From Streptomyces viridochromogenes (GTDB lineage: Bacteria; Actinomycetota; Actinomycetes; Streptomycetales; Streptomycetaceae): a stretch of 64,000 bases of DNA. A model generated the notes under the pieces. It was not told where the DNA came from. It made no database searches and saw only the letters and a program-made list of their open reading frames with translations. Location of the stretch: positions 75,654 through 139,653 of the forward strand of contig NZ_LGUR01000048.1 in assembly GCF_001270495.1 (NCBI RefSeq). The letters are read 5' to 3'. This document shows, in pieces, positions 44,280-55,210 of the stretch (its first letter is position 1; each line of letters opens with the position of its first letter). The position numbers and the translations under genes are program-made.

Positions 44280-46229
44280 TCACGCTCCCTTCTTCGCGCG
44301 GCGTTCCGTCGGCTGGGTCACCCGGTCGAGCATCAGGCCCAGGCAGACGATCGCCGCGCCGGCCACCAGACCGGTCGCGAGGTCGCCCTGCGCGAGACCG
44401 GCGACGACCTCGTAGCCGAGCGCGCCACCGCCGACCAGGCCGCCGATGATGACGACGGCGAGGACCAGGACCACGCCCTGGTTGACGGCGAGCAGCAGCG
44501 CCGGGCGGGCGAGCGGGAGTTGGACCTGCCGCAGCTGCTGGGCGGGGGTCGCGCCGAGCGAGCGGGCCGACTCCAGGGCGGCCGGGTCGACCTGGCGCAG
44601 GCCCTGGGTGGTGATGCGGACGACGGCGGGCAGGGCGTAGACGACGGCCGCGGCGACCGCGGGTGCGCGGCCGACGCCGAACAGTGCCACCACCGGGATC
44701 AGGTACACGAACTGCGGCATCGTCTGGAACACGTCCAGGACGGGCCTCAGCAGCCGTTCGACGCGGTCGCTGCGGGCTGCCGCGATGCCGGTCGCGAAGC
44801 CCAGGACCAGGGTGACGGCGACGGCCGCCAGCACCTGGGAGAGGGTGTCGAGCGACGGGGTCCACACGCCCAGGACGCCGATCGCGGCCATGGCGAGCAC
44901 GGCGGTGAGCGCGGTGCGCCAGGTGCCGATCAGCCAGGCGAGGGCGGCGACGATCAGCAGGACCGACCACCAGGGCAGCCACTGCAGGGTGTCGCGGACG
45001 GGGTCGAGGACCCAGGTGGTGAAGTGGGCCGCCCAGTCGGCGGTGCCGCCGACGACGGGGACGCCGGAGTAGAGGTGGTCGGTCATCCAGTCGACGGCGC
45101 GGTTGACGGGCTCGGCGATGTTCAGGGTCCAGGCGTCGGGCCAGTCGAGGCGGCCCATGAGACGCCCGGCGACGGCTACGGCCACGGCGGCGACCAGGGT
45201 GAACAGCCAGCGTGTCCGGCCGTTCGGCTGCGGCTCCGCGCCGAGCCCCTCCCCCGCCGCTCCCGTCACCCGGTCCAGGACGACGGCGAGCAGCACGATC
45301 GGGATGCCGGCCGCGAGCGCCGCACCCACGTCCACGGACCCCAGCGCCTGGTAGACGCGGTCACCGAGGCCGCCCGCGCCGATGACCGACGCGATGACCG
45401 CCATCGACAGCGCCATCATGATCGTCTGGTTGAGGCCGAGCAGGAGTTCCTTGCTGGCCAGCGGGATACGGGCGGTCAGCAGGCGCTGCCGCGCGGTGGC
45501 GCCGAGCGACTCGACCGCCTCCAGTACCTCCTTGTCGGCGCCGCGCAGGCCGAGGGCGGTGAGGCGGGCCATCGGCGGGGCGGCGTAGACGACGGTGGCC
45601 AGGACGGCCGCGGGGACGCCCATGCCGAAGACCAGGACGACGGGAAGCAGGTAGGCGTACGCGGGAAGCACCTGCATGGTGTCCAGGACGGGGCGCAGAA
45701 TCCTGTCCATACGGTCGGAAAGCCCGGCGGCGAGGCCCAGCAGCGCGCCCACGACGACCGAGGCGAGGACCGCCACGACCATGAGCGCGAGGGTCTGCAT
45801 GGTGGGGATCCACATGCCGAGGAACCCGCAGGCCAGGAACGCGGCACCGGTACCGGCGGCAAGTCTCCAGCCCGCGACCCGCCAGGCGGTCAGGGCCGCG
45901 GCGGCGGTGACGCCGGCCCAGCCGGCCGCGAGCAGCACCAGGTAGACGGCGCGTACGCAGATCACGACCGCGTTGCTGATGTGTCCGAAGAAGTAGACGA
46001 AGAGCGGGTGGCTGTCCCGGTTGTCGATGATCCAGACGCTGGCCTTGGTGAGCTGGTCGGAGAAGTCGACGGTCAGCGCGGCGGGCCAGGTGCCGCTCGC
46101 CCAGCGGGCGTTCGCCAGGGGCACGAGGATCGCGGCGACGAGGGCGAGCAGCAGGAGCTTGCGGACGACGGGCTGTTTCAGGATGCCGGGCAGGGCGGCG
46201 CGCGGGGCGGCGGCTGTGACGGTGGCCAT
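44280..46229 (-). CDS. Fused betaine/choline ABC transporter permease (two permease domains)
   Basis: 649 residues from the ATG at 46229, which overlaps the ATPase stop (ATGA). It holds two complete BPD_transp_1 domains in one chain. First: LRPVLDTMQVLPAYAYLLPVV and ESLGATARQRLLTARIPLASKELLLGLNQ (EAA loop). Second: LRPVLDVFQTMPQFVYLIPVV and RSLGATPAQQLRQVQLPLARPALLLAVNQ. The halves are clear duplicates, so a single polypeptide could replace the usual ProW homodimer. Confidence 0.92.
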   Translation of the reverse strand: MATVTAAAPRAALPGILKQPVVRKLLLLALVAAILVPLANARWASGTWPAALTVDFSDQLTKASVWIIDNRDSHPLFVYFFGHISNAVVICVRAVYLVLLAAGWAGVTAAAALTAWRVAGWRLAAGTGAAFLACGFLGMWIPTMQTLALMVVAVLASVVVGALLGLAAGLSDRMDRILRPVLDTMQVLPAYAYLLPVVLVFGMGVPAAVLATVVYAAPPMARLTALGLRGADKEVLEAVESLGATARQRLLTARIPLASKELLLGLNQTIMMALSMAVIASVIGAGGLGDRVYQALGSVDVGAALAAGIPIVLLAVVLDRVTGAAGEGLGAEPQPNGRTRWLFTLVAAVAVAVAGRLMGRLDWPDAWTLNIAEPVNRAVDWMTDHLYSGVPVVGGTADWAAHFTTWVLDPVRDTLQWLPWWSVLLIVAALAWLIGTWRTALTAVLAMAAIGVLGVWTPSLDTLSQVLAAVAVTLVLGFATGIAAARSDRVERLLRPVLDVFQTMPQFVYLIPVVALFGVGRAPAVAAAVVYALPAVVRITTQGLRQVDPAALESARSLGATPAQQLRQVQLPLARPALLLAVNQGVVLVLAVVIIGGLVGGGALGYEVVAGLAQGDLATGLVAGAAIVCLGLMLDRVTQPTERRAKKGA

Positions 46230-47302
46230 CAAGCCACCTCCTTGCGCCGGCCCGTCCCCGCTACGACGCCGAGAAGCCGTTCGTGGTCGACCACCCCCAG
46301 ACAACGGCCCCCTTCCATGACCCGGGCCGGGGCCCCGGTACGCGCCACGGCCTCGATCGCCTCGGACACCGTCGCGTCCGGTGAGACCGCCGGCCCGCTG
46401 CCGTTCTCGTCCGCCGACGCGGCGCGCATGGCCGAACGCACGGTCAGGACCTGCTCGCGCGGGACGTCGCGGACGAACTCGCGCACATAGTCGTCGGCCG
46501 GGGAGCCCACGATCTCCTCCGGGGTGCCCAGCTGGACGACGCGGCCGTCGCGCATGAGGGCGATGCGGTCGCCGAGCTTCAGGGCCTCGCTGAGGTCATG
46601 GGTGATGAAGACCATCGTGCGGCCCTCCTCGCGGTGCAGGCGGACGACCTCCTCCTGCATGTCCCGCCGGATCAGCGGGTCGAGCGCGCTGAACGGCTCG
46701 TCGAAGAGCAGGACCTCGGGGTCCACCGCCAGCGCCCGGGCCAGGCCGACACGCTGGCGCTGACCGCCGGACAGCTGGCCCGGCCTGCGGTGCTCCATGC
46801 CCTCCAGGCCGACCTTGGCGACGACCTGGGCGGCCCGCTCACGGCGCTCGGCCTTGCCGACGCCCTGGATCTCCAGGCCGTACGCCACGTTGTCCAGGAC
46901 CGTGCGGTGCGGGAGCAGGCCGAAGTGCTGGAAGACCATCGCGGCGCGGTGGCGGCGCAGTTCGCGCAGGCGGGTCTTGTCCATGGCGCGGACGTCCTCG
47001 CCGTCGATGGCGATGGTGCCGGCCGTCGGCTCGATGAGCCGGGTCAGACAGCGCACCAGCGTGGACTTGCCGGAGCCCGACAGGCCCATGACGACGAAGA
47101 CCTCGCCCTTGCGGACGTCGAAGGAGACGTCCTGGACCGCCGCCGTGCAGCCGGTGCGGGCGCGCAGCTCGGCGGGCGTGAGCCCGGCCAGCTCCGGGTC
47201 GCCCGGGACGCTGTGCGCCTTCGGTCCGAAGACCTTCCAGAGACCTTCGACAGAGAAAACGGGGGTACCAGTCGTACCAGCGGTAGCAGGGGTAGTACTC
47301 AT
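46229..47302 (-). CDS. Glycine betaine/choline ABC transporter ATP-binding protein (ProV-like)
   Basis: 357 residues from the ATG at 47302, overlapping the dehydrogenase stop (TGATG). Walker [11 protein letters not shown]-loop [10 protein letters not shown], signature [15 protein letters not shown], Walker [13 protein letters not shown], switch His in [10 protein letters not shown]. The C-terminal ~90 residues contain a single CBS-like region ([30 protein letters not shown]) of the kind that senses ionic strength in OpuA/ProV proteins; a full CBS pair is not seen. Confidence 0.94.
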   Translation of the reverse strand: MSTTPATAGTTGTPVFSVEGLWKVFGPKAHSVPGDPELAGLTPAELRARTGCTAAVQDVSFDVRKGEVFVVMGLSGSGKSTLVRCLTRLIEPTAGTIAIDGEDVRAMDKTRLRELRRHRAAMVFQHFGLLPHRTVLDNVAYGLEIQGVGKAERRERAAQVVAKVGLEGMEHRRPGQLSGGQRQRVGLARALAVDPEVLLFDEPFSALDPLIRRDMQEEVVRLHREEGRTMVFITHDLSEALKLGDRIALMRDGRVVQLGTPEEIVGSPADDYVREFVRDVPREQVLTVRSAMRAASADENGSGPAVSPDATVSEAIEAVARTGAPARVMEGGRCLGVVDHERLLGVVAGTGRRKEVA

Positions 47303-48831
47303 CACGCCTCACCTCCAAGCAGATCGACGGCCTTCTCCCCGACCATGAGCACCCCGATCATCGGGTTCACGGCGGTCATCGTCGGGAACACGGAGGCGTC
47401 GGCGATACGAATTTTGTCCAGGCCGCGGATCCTCAACTGCGGGTCCACCACGGCCTGTTCGTCGTCGGCGGCGCCCATACGGCAGGTGCCGGCCGGGTGG
47501 TACACGGTGTGGGCGACCTTGCGGGCGTACTCGCTCAGCTCCTCGTCGCCGGTGACGTCGGGGCCGGGGCACACCTCCCGCTTGAGCCAGCCCGCCAGCG
47601 GTTCGGTCCTGGCGATCTCGCGGGCGATGCGGATCCCGTCGACGAGGGTGCGGCCGTCGTAGTCGTCCTCGTCGGTGAAGTAGCGGAAGTCGAGCGCGGG
47701 CTTGACGGACGGGTCGGCGCTGGTCAGGTAGAGCCGGCCGCGGCTCTTCGGCTTGGGGATGTTCGGGGTCATGGACACCCCGAACTCCGGCCGCTCGTAG
47801 CCCAGTCGCTCCGGGTTGTCCGTGAACGGGATCTGGTAGAAGTGGAACATCAGGTCCGGGCCCGGGTGTTCGAGGTCCCGGCGGACGAAAAGGCCCGCGT
47901 CGGAGTCCATCGCGGAGTTGTCCGGGATCGGGCCGTCGGTCTCCCAGACGATCACCGACTCGGGGTGGTCGAGCAGGTTCTCGCCGACACCCGGCAGGTC
48001 GTGAACCACCGGTATGCCCAGCCGGGTGAGGTCCTCCTTGGGACCGATGCCGGAGTGCATCAGCAGCCGGGGCGAGTCGACGGCGCCCGCACACAGGACG
48101 ACCTCGCGCCGGGCGCGGATCAGGACTTCCTCGCCGTCCTTGGTGCGGACGTGGACGCCCTCGGCACGCGTGCCGTCGAGCTCCAGCTTGTACGCCCAGG
48201 TCTCCAGCAGGATCGTCAGGTTCTCGCGCTCGTCCATCACCGGGTGCAGATACGCCACCGACGCCGACGAGCGCTTGTTGTTCTCGGGGTGGTAGGCGAG
48301 GTCGAAGAAGCCGACGCCCTCGGTGAAGGGCTGCTTGTTGAAGCCCTCGACGCGCGGGACGCCGAGCGCGCCCTGCGCCGCGTCGACGAAGTCGCGGGCG
48401 ATGGCGTTCCGGTCCTTCTCGTCGACCGGGACGATGTTGTTCTTCAGACGGGCGTAGTACGCCTCCATCGGCACCGCGCCCCAGCCCTTGGCGCCGGCTT
48501 CCTCCCACTCGTCCCAGTCGGACGGCAGCGGCTTGAAGGCGATGAGCGTGTTGTGCGAGGAACAGCCGCCCAGCACGCGGGCCCTGCTGTGCCGGATGTG
48601 CGAGTTGCCGCGGGGCTGCTCGGTCGTCGGGTAGTCGTAGTCCAGCTCGCCGCCGAGGAGACCCATCCAGCGGCGCAGGGTGAGGACGTCCTCACGGTCG
48701 ACGTCACTGGGGCCGCCCTCGATGACGGCGACGGTGGTGTCGGGGTTCTCGGTGAGACGGGAGGCGATGACGGAACCTGCGGTTCCGCCGCCTATGACGA
48801 CGTAGTCGTAGACAGGGGTGTTCTCGGGCAT
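47302..48831 (-). CDS. betA: Choline dehydrogenase-like GMC oxidoreductase
   Basis: 509 residues from the ATG at 48831. FAD-binding [18 protein letters not shown] near the N-terminus; [11 protein letters not shown] (GMC signature 1); [16 protein letters not shown] (GMC signature 2); and a C-terminal active-site His in [11 protein letters not shown] followed by [14 protein letters not shown]. It would oxidise choline to betaine aldehyde, which the upstream aldehyde dehydrogenase completes to glycine betaine. Gene context strongly supports choline over other alcohols. Confidence 0.9.
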   Translation of the reverse strand: MPENTPVYDYVVIGGGTAGSVIASRLTENPDTTVAVIEGGPSDVDREDVLTLRRWMGLLGGELDYDYPTTEQPRGNSHIRHSRARVLGGCSSHNTLIAFKPLPSDWDEWEEAGAKGWGAVPMEAYYARLKNNIVPVDEKDRNAIARDFVDAAQGALGVPRVEGFNKQPFTEGVGFFDLAYHPENNKRSSASVAYLHPVMDERENLTILLETWAYKLELDGTRAEGVHVRTKDGEEVLIRARREVVLCAGAVDSPRLLMHSGIGPKEDLTRLGIPVVHDLPGVGENLLDHPESVIVWETDGPIPDNSAMDSDAGLFVRRDLEHPGPDLMFHFYQIPFTDNPERLGYERPEFGVSMTPNIPKPKSRGRLYLTSADPSVKPALDFRYFTDEDDYDGRTLVDGIRIAREIARTEPLAGWLKREVCPGPDVTGDEELSEYARKVAHTVYHPAGTCRMGAADDEQAVVDPQLRIRGLDKIRIADASVFPTMTAVNPMIGVLMVGEKAVDLLGGEA

Positions 48832-48887
48832 GTGGGGGTACTCCAGGGGCTTGCGAGGTCTTGCCGGGGGAGGGGTGCCGGCCCGGG

Positions 48888-50405
48888 TCAGCCGGTGAAC
48901 CAGCGGACGGGCTTCGGCGCGAGGTTCTGGTACACGTGCTTGCTCTCGCGGTACTCGGCGAGCCCGGCGGGGCCGAGTTCGCGGCCCACCCCGCTCTTGC
49001 CGAAGCCGCCCCACTCCGCCTGGGGAAGGTAGGGGTGGAAGTCGTTGATCCAGACGGTGCCGTGCCGCAGCCGGCCCGCGACCCGGCGCGCCCGCCCCGC
49101 GTCGGCGGTCCAGACGGCGCCGGCGAGGCCGTACTCGGTGTCGTTGGCGAGGGCGATCGCCTCGTCCTCGGTGCGGAAGGTCTCGACGGTGAGGACCGGT
49201 CCGAAGACCTCCTCGCGTACGACGCGCATCTCGCGGTGGCAGTGGTCGAGGACGGTCGGCTCGTAGAAGTAGCCGCTCTCCGGCCGCTCCGGGGACGGCT
49301 CGGGCCGCCTGCCGCCGGAGCGCAGCACCGCGCCCTCCTTCAGCGCGGAGTCGACGTACGCCTCGACCTTCGCGCGCTGCTGCTCGGAGACGAGCGGTCC
49401 GCACTCGACGCCGTCGGCGGTGCCGCGGCCGAGCCGGATCCTGCCTGCCCTGCGGGCCAGTTCGGTGACGAAGCGGTCCCGGACGGAGTCCTCGATGATG
49501 AGGCGGCCGCCCGCCGAGCAGACCTGGCCGCTGTGGATGAAGGCGGCGTTGAGGGCCTGGTCGACGGCGGTGTCGAAGCCCTCGTCGGTGGCGCAGGCGT
49601 CGGCGAAGACGACGTTGGGGTTCTTGCCGCCGAGTTCGAGGGCGACCTTCTTGACGGAGGGCGCCGCGGCCTGGGCCACCTTCGTGCCGCTGACCAGGCC
49701 GCCGGTGAAGGAGACGAGGTCGACGTCGGGGTGCTCGGCGAGGCGGGCGCCGACGGAGTGGCCGGGCCCGGTGACGATGTTGGCGACCCCGGCGGGCAGC
49801 CCGGCCTCGACCAGCAGCTCGATGAGCGCGACGGTCGTCAGCGGGGTGATCTCGCTGGGCTTGACGACGAAGGTGTTCCCGGCGGCGAGCGCGGGCGCGA
49901 TCTTCCAACTGGCCTGGAGGAGGGGGTAGTTCCAGGGGGTGATCAGCGCGCACACGCCGACCGGCTCGTGGACGACGACGCTGTGGAGGTCGGGTGAGCC
50001 CGCGTCGACGACCCGGCCCGGGGCCTCGGCGGCGACGAGGTCGGCGAAGTAGCGGAAGGCGTCGGCGACGCAGTCGATGTCGACCCGGCCCTCTTCCAGG
50101 GTCTTGCCGGCGTCGCGGCTCTCCAGCAGGCCGAGCGCCTCGCGGTCGCGCACCAGGAGATCGGCGACGCGGCGCAGCAGGGCGGCACGCTCGGCGACGG
50201 GTGTGCGCGGCCACTCCCCCTGACCGCCGTCGAAGGCGCGGTGGGCGGCCGCCACCGCCAGATCGGTGTCCTTCTCGTCACCCTCGGCGACCACGGCGAA
50301 CGGCGTCGCGTCCGCGGGGTCGAGGATTTCGCGCGTCGCGCCGGAGACGGCCTCGCGCCATTCGCCGCCCGCGTGAATCGTCTGCTGCGCCTGCTGTCCG
50401 GTCAT
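48888..50405 (-). CDS. betB: Betaine-aldehyde dehydrogenase-like aldehyde dehydrogenase
   Basis: 505 residues. NAD-binding TPWNYPLLQASWKIAPALAAGN and SFTGGLVSGTKV; catalytic Glu in VALELGGKNPNVVF; catalytic Cys in FIHSGQVCSAGGRL; C-terminal EWGGFGKSGVGRELG. This is the betaine-aldehyde type by sequence and neighbours. First gene of a five-gene unit (betB, betA, ATPase, permease, binding protein) that imports choline/betaine and converts choline to glycine betaine, an osmoprotectant. The 191-nt upstream gap should hold the promoter; no clear operator was seen. Confidence 0.9.
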   Translation of the reverse strand: MTGQQAQQTIHAGGEWREAVSGATREILDPADATPFAVVAEGDEKDTDLAVAAAHRAFDGGQGEWPRTPVAERAALLRRVADLLVRDREALGLLESRDAGKTLEEGRVDIDCVADAFRYFADLVAAEAPGRVVDAGSPDLHSVVVHEPVGVCALITPWNYPLLQASWKIAPALAAGNTFVVKPSEITPLTTVALIELLVEAGLPAGVANIVTGPGHSVGARLAEHPDVDLVSFTGGLVSGTKVAQAAAPSVKKVALELGGKNPNVVFADACATDEGFDTAVDQALNAAFIHSGQVCSAGGRLIIEDSVRDRFVTELARRAGRIRLGRGTADGVECGPLVSEQQRAKVEAYVDSALKEGAVLRSGGRRPEPSPERPESGYFYEPTVLDHCHREMRVVREEVFGPVLTVETFRTEDEAIALANDTEYGLAGAVWTADAGRARRVAGRLRHGTVWINDFHPYLPQAEWGGFGKSGVGRELGPAGLAEYRESKHVYQNLAPKPVRWFTG

Positions 50406-50596
50406 GATCGGTGTTGCCTTCCGTTCCTGTTCAGTGCCCCTGAGTCACACAGGTGTCACCCACGAGGACCGTGACCGCCTGCCCCGACCCTCGCCTTACA
50501 TGCGCGATCGAGGCCGAAAGTGCGGTGCATCACTGAACATCCGGACAAACCGGAACGAAAAGGGGCGTCGAGGGATGGTCAAGAAGACCGGGCGGT

Positions 50597-51157
50597 TCAG
50601 AAGCCGACCGGCGGGTCCTCCCCCACCCGTCCGTCGATCGACTCGCGGATCAGGTCGGCCTGACCGACGTGGCGGGCGTACTCCTCGACGAGGTCGATCA
50701 GGACGCGTCGCACGCTGGGGGCCCGACCGTCGGGCCAGGTGTGGCGGACCAACTGATCCACGCCCCCCTCGGACAGCACTCGCCCCAGGTTCGCCCGGGA
50801 ACGCGCCACCGCCTCCTCCCACAGCGCGTACAACTGCTCCGGCTTGTCCTGCGCCGCCGAGCGCCACTCCCAGTCGGGGTCGGCGTCCCAGTCCACCGCG
50901 TTCCACGGCGGGGGCAGCTCCACTCCGAGCAGGCGCCTGGTGAAGTACTCGTCCTCGACGAGGGCCAGGTGCTTGAGCAGCCCGCCCAGCGTGAGGGCGG
51001 AGGGCGCGAGCCGACGGTTCAGGGCCGCGGCGTCCAGCCCTTCGCACTTCCAGGCGAAGGTCCGGCGCTGCCGCTCCAGGGAGCCGATCAGGGTGTCGGC
51101 CTCGGAACCGGCGACGGGCGGCTCGACGTGGACCGGCTCTTCGGTGTCGTAGGTCAT
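50597..51157 (-). CDS. DinB/DUF664 family protein
   Basis: 186 residues from the ATG at 51157. A four-helix-bundle DinB-like protein: RQRRTFAWKCEGLDAAALNRRL, LTLGGLLKHLALVEDEYFTRRLLG and LVEEYARHVGQADLIRE. The His in LLKHL and YARHVGQADL are the metal ligands of this family, which includes mycothiol-dependent enzymes. Substrate unknown. It is divergent from the WYL regulator across 65 nt. Confidence 0.85.
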   Translation of the reverse strand: MTYDTEEPVHVEPPVAGSEADTLIGSLERQRRTFAWKCEGLDAAALNRRLAPSALTLGGLLKHLALVEDEYFTRRLLGVELPPPWNAVDWDADPDWEWRSAAQDKPEQLYALWEEAVARSRANLGRVLSEGGVDQLVRHTWPDGRAPSVRRVLIDLVEEYARHVGQADLIRESIDGRVGEDPPVGF

Positions 51158-51222
51158 GACCCGCAGGCTAGGGTCCGTTCCGGTCGACCGACTTCCGGAA
51201 TAGAAACCCACCTGGGCCGAGA

Positions 51223-52203
51223 ATGAGCCACGCCGAAAGCCCCACCGCCCGCGCCCTCCTGCTTCTCGAACTCCTCCAGAACAACCCCGGCATCACCGCC
51301 GACCGCCTGGCCGCCCGCCTCGGCGTCTCCGAGCGTGCCGCCCGCCGCTACGTCGGCATCCTGCGCGAGGCCGGCATCCCCGTCGAGTCCACCCGGGGCC
51401 CGTACGGCGGCTACCGCCTCGGCCGGGGTCTGCGGCTGCCGCCGCTGATGTTCGCCCCGACCGAGGCGCTCGGCCTGGTCATGGCCGTCCTGGAAGGCCA
51501 TCACGACGCGGCTGACCCGTCCGGCCCGGTGGGCAGCGCGCTCGGCAAGCTGCTGCGGGCCCTGCCCGAACCGGTCGCGCACCCGGCCGAGGCGGTCCGC
51601 AGGGTCAGCGCCCGGGGCGCCCCCGGCACGTCCGCGCGCCCCGACCCCGACACCACCGCCGCCCTCGTCCAGGCCGCCGCCGCACACCGCCGGCTACGCC
51701 TCGGCTACCGGCTGGGGTCGCGCGGCGAGCGCACCATGGAGGTCGACCCGTGGGCGGTCGTCGTCCACCACGGCCGCTGGTATCTGCTGTGCTGGTCGCA
51801 CACCCGCGACGCGCGACGCGTCCTGCGCGTGGACCGGGTGACGAGCCTGACGGTCCTCCCCGACACCTTCGAACCGCCCACCGGCCTGAACCCCGTCGAG
51901 ACCGTCGAGGAGCACCTCTCCCAGGGCTGGACCCACGAGGTGGAGATCGTGGTCGAAGCGCCCGCCTCGCGCGTCGCCGAGTGGCTCCCCCGCAGCCTCG
52001 GCCGCCCCGAACCGATCGACGACCGCACCACGCGCCTCCTCGCCACCACCGACGAACCGGACTGGTACGCCGAGCAGCTCACGGCGATCCGGGCCCCGTT
52101 CCGGATCGTCAGGCCGCGCGAACTGCGGGAGGCGGCGTCGGCGCTCGGCCGGCGTCTCACACAGGCGGCGGAAGGGGTCGACCAGGACGCGACCTTTGAC
52201 TAA
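51223..52203 (+). CDS. HTH-WYL domain transcriptional regulator
   Basis: 326 residues. N-terminal HTH_11 winged helix: ALLLLELLQNNPGITADRLAARLGVSERAARRYV and RGPYGGYRLGRGLRLPPL. The middle domain includes VVHHGRWYLLCWSHTRDARRVLRVDRV, which carries the WYL motif (WYL in GRWYLL) and the basic residues thought to bind nucleic-acid or nucleotide ligands. The C-terminal WCX-like part follows. It is next to and divergent from the DinB gene, a common pairing, so that gene is a likely target. Its TAA lies inside the MarR-type operator of the next gene. Confidence 0.9.
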   Translation: MSHAESPTARALLLLELLQNNPGITADRLAARLGVSERAARRYVGILREAGIPVESTRGPYGGYRLGRGLRLPPLMFAPTEALGLVMAVLEGHHDAADPSGPVGSALGKLLRALPEPVAHPAEAVRRVSARGAPGTSARPDPDTTAALVQAAAAHRRLRLGYRLGSRGERTMEVDPWAVVVHHGRWYLLCWSHTRDARRVLRVDRVTSLTVLPDTFEPPTGLNPVETVEEHLSQGWTHEVEIVVEAPASRVAEWLPRSLGRPEPIDDRTTRLLATTDEPDWYAEQLTAIRAPFRIVRPRELREAASALGRRLTQAAEGVDQDATFD

Positions 52204-52210
52204 AGTCAAA
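52195..52210. promoter_or_regulatory. MarR-type operator TTTGACT-AA-AGTCAAA
   Basis: Perfect 7-bp arms (TTTGACT / AGTCAAA) around a 2-bp centre, overlapping the stop of the WYL gene and ending 4 nt before the ATG of the MarR-GNAT gene. Size, AT-rich arms and position suit autoregulation by the MarR-like domain encoded immediately downstream. Confidence 0.7.
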
Positions 52211-52214
52211 GAAT

Positions 52215-53120
52215 ATGGAGCCAGTGAGGAATGCGGAGCCGGTATCGACCGACCACGTGACGGCCTTCCGCCGCTTCAACCGGTACTTCACCCGCCGCAT
52301 CGGCGTCCTGGACGACCACTACCTCGGTCAGGACCGCCCGCTGGGTGAGGCCCGGCTGCTCTTCGAGATCGGGGACGGCGCGTCCCTGCGCGAACTCAGG
52401 AGCCGGCTCGGCCTGGACGCCGGGTATCTGAGCCGGATGGCCAAGGCGCTTCAGGCGCAGGGCATGGTCCGGCTGAGCGCGCACCCGCAGGACAACCGGC
52501 TGCGCATGATCGAGCTGACCGCGGCCGGGCGGGTGGAGGTGAAGGAGCAGGACCGGCGGGCCGGCGTGGCCGCGGCCGGGCTCCTCGCCGGCCTCAGCGA
52601 AACACAGCGCGCCGAACTGACCGGGGCGATGGCCACCGCCCAGCGGCTGCTGCGCCTCGCGGGCATCACGGTCGACCTCGTCGACGGCGCCGCACCGGAC
52701 GCCCGGTCCTGCCTGGACGCCTACGCCGCCGACATCGACGAGCGGTTCCCCGAGGGGTTCGACAAGGACGACCTCGTACGGCCCGAGGAGGTGTCCGGCG
52801 ACGCCGGCGCGTTCTTCGTCGCCTACGAGGAGGGCCGCCCCGTGGGCTGCGGGGCGCTACGGAGCCTGGAGCCCGGCGTCGGCGAGATCCGCCATGTCTG
52901 GGTGCATCCCGACGCCCGCCGCCTCGGCCTCGCGCGCCGACTGCTCGACGCCCTCGAACAGGAGGCCTCCGCACGGCACTTCACCGTCGTACGCCTCGAC
53001 ACACACGCCGCGCTCACCGAGGCGCAGGCGATGTACCGGGCGTGCGGATACACGGACATCCCGGCGTACGACGACAACGTCTACGCCAGCCACTGGTTCG
53101 AGAAGCGCCTGAACGGCTGA
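52215..53120 (+). CDS. MarR-GNAT fusion: HTH regulator with acetyltransferase domain
   Basis: 301 residues. Residues 1-~145 are MarR-like: FNRYFTRRIGVLDDHYLG, GEARLLFEIGDGASLRELRSRLGLDAGYLSRMAKALQAQG and the beta-wing RLSAHPQDNRLRMIELT. Residues ~155-301 are a GNAT domain: GRPVGCGALRSLEPGVGEIRHVWVHPDARRLGLARRLLDALE (acetyl-CoA binding RRLGLA). Such fusions are frequent in Streptomyces, and the acetylated substrate is usually unknown. A strong palindrome lies just upstream. Confidence 0.92.
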   Translation: MEPVRNAEPVSTDHVTAFRRFNRYFTRRIGVLDDHYLGQDRPLGEARLLFEIGDGASLRELRSRLGLDAGYLSRMAKALQAQGMVRLSAHPQDNRLRMIELTAAGRVEVKEQDRRAGVAAAGLLAGLSETQRAELTGAMATAQRLLRLAGITVDLVDGAAPDARSCLDAYAADIDERFPEGFDKDDLVRPEEVSGDAGAFFVAYEEGRPVGCGALRSLEPGVGEIRHVWVHPDARRLGLARRLLDALEQEASARHFTVVRLDTHAALTEAQAMYRACGYTDIPAYDDNVYASHWFEKRLNG

Positions 53121-53123
53121 CCC

Positions 53124-53993
53124 TCAACGGCACTGCCCGCCCGCGGGGCAGAAGGACTCCAGCGCGGTGGTGAGCGGTTCGCGGACCAGATCGGGGGCCA
53201 GCTCCGCCGGGCCGGCGGCGCGGATCGCGTAGAGCGTGCCGTCGGTGGCCTCGAAGCGGTGGTCGATGACCTGGCGCGGTCCCCTGTCCTCGTCGTCGTA
53301 GCGGTACGTGAGCTCGGACCAGCGGGCGGCCGCGGCGCGGTCCAGGGCCCGGTAGCCGGGCTGGTTCGCGTAGCCGTAGCCGGGGTCGTTCTCGGCGAGG
53401 TCGAGGGACTCGGCCGGAGTGTCCTCCGCCAACCCGAAGATCTGCAGGCTGCGCCCGTCGTCCGGGGCGTCGTAGAAGACGACCGGGGCCTTCTCGCCCT
53501 GCCGCTGACTGCGGATCCAGCCCTCCGGGACGTGGAGCGTGTAGCCGACGGGGTCCTGGGCGCGGCGGTAGCCGGGGATCGAAGAGGAGGACGGCGACAG
53601 GGACGGGGACGAGGAGTTGGGGGTGGGCGCGGGCGGGGTGGTGGTGACGACGCCGGGCAGCGGGTTCGTTCCGGCTCCGGTGAGGGGGGATTCGTCGCGG
53701 ATGAGGAACCAGACTCCGGCTCCGACGCCCGCGCCGAGGACGGCCGCGGCGACGAGGACGAGAAGGAGGCGGCGGGCGCGGGGAGATGACGGCGGGACGG
53801 GCGGCGGGGCCGGGACGGGCGGGGGCGTCGACGTGAAGGTCTGCGTCCGGGCCGACGCCCACGGTGGCGGAACGATCGACTCCCGCGCTGCCCAGGCCGC
53901 CTGGCCTCTCTCCTCGCTGGGCTCGTGCTCCGACCAGGAACCGGAGCTGTGGCCACTGCCGTTGCCGCCGCTGTTGCCGTCCCATCCGCTCAT
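53124..53993 (-). CDS. Single-pass membrane protein, unknown family
   Basis: 289 residues. The N-terminal ~70 residues are hydrophilic (Gly/Ser, then Pro-rich VPAPPPVPPSSPRARR), followed by one transmembrane helix (LLLVLVAAAVLGAGVGAGVWFLI, about 75-97). A Thr/Pro/Ser-rich stalk then leads to a ~150-residue extracytoplasmic domain: GYTLHVPEGWIRSQRQ, APVVFYDAPDDGRSLQIFGLAEDTPAES and RWSELTYRYDDEDRG. This part resembles small lipoprotein-like PsbP/LpqN-type domains, but I cannot assign it. It is convergent with the MarR-GNAT gene, 3 nt apart. Confidence 0.72.
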   Translation of the reverse strand: MSGWDGNSGGNGSGHSSGSWSEHEPSEERGQAAWAARESIVPPPWASARTQTFTSTPPPVPAPPPVPPSSPRARRLLLVLVAAAVLGAGVGAGVWFLIRDESPLTGAGTNPLPGVVTTTPPAPTPNSSSPSLSPSSSSIPGYRRAQDPVGYTLHVPEGWIRSQRQGEKAPVVFYDAPDDGRSLQIFGLAEDTPAESLDLAENDPGYGYANQPGYRALDRAAAARWSELTYRYDDEDRGPRQVIDHRFEATDGTLYAIRAAGPAELAPDLVREPLTTALESFCPAGGQCR

Positions 53994-54052
53994 GGCACGT
54001 CCCCCGAATCACCCCATGCGTACTGCTTCCGACGTTAGCGGCGAAAACGGCC

Positions 54053-54090
54053 GCAGGCCCCTTTCCGGAAGGAACCGGAACGGGGCCTGC
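54053..54090 (-). terminator. Terminator hairpin of mdh
   Basis: A long hairpin: GCAGGCCCC at the left and GGGGCCTGC at the right pair perfectly, with an inner TTCCGG / CCGGAA stem around AAGGAA. It lies 35 nt beyond the mdh stop. Confidence 0.8.
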
Positions 54091-54124
54091 GCAGGTTCGT
54101 GACAGAACTGCGGCTGAGCCGGGC

Positions 54125-55210
<1,086 letters not shown>

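Noticed and set aside
47302..50214. Single 970-codon frame covering the dehydrogenase and part of the aldehyde dehydrogenase gene
   Set aside because: The true GMC protein begins at 48831 with its FAD-binding motif; the longer N-terminal part is an out-of-frame reading of betB.
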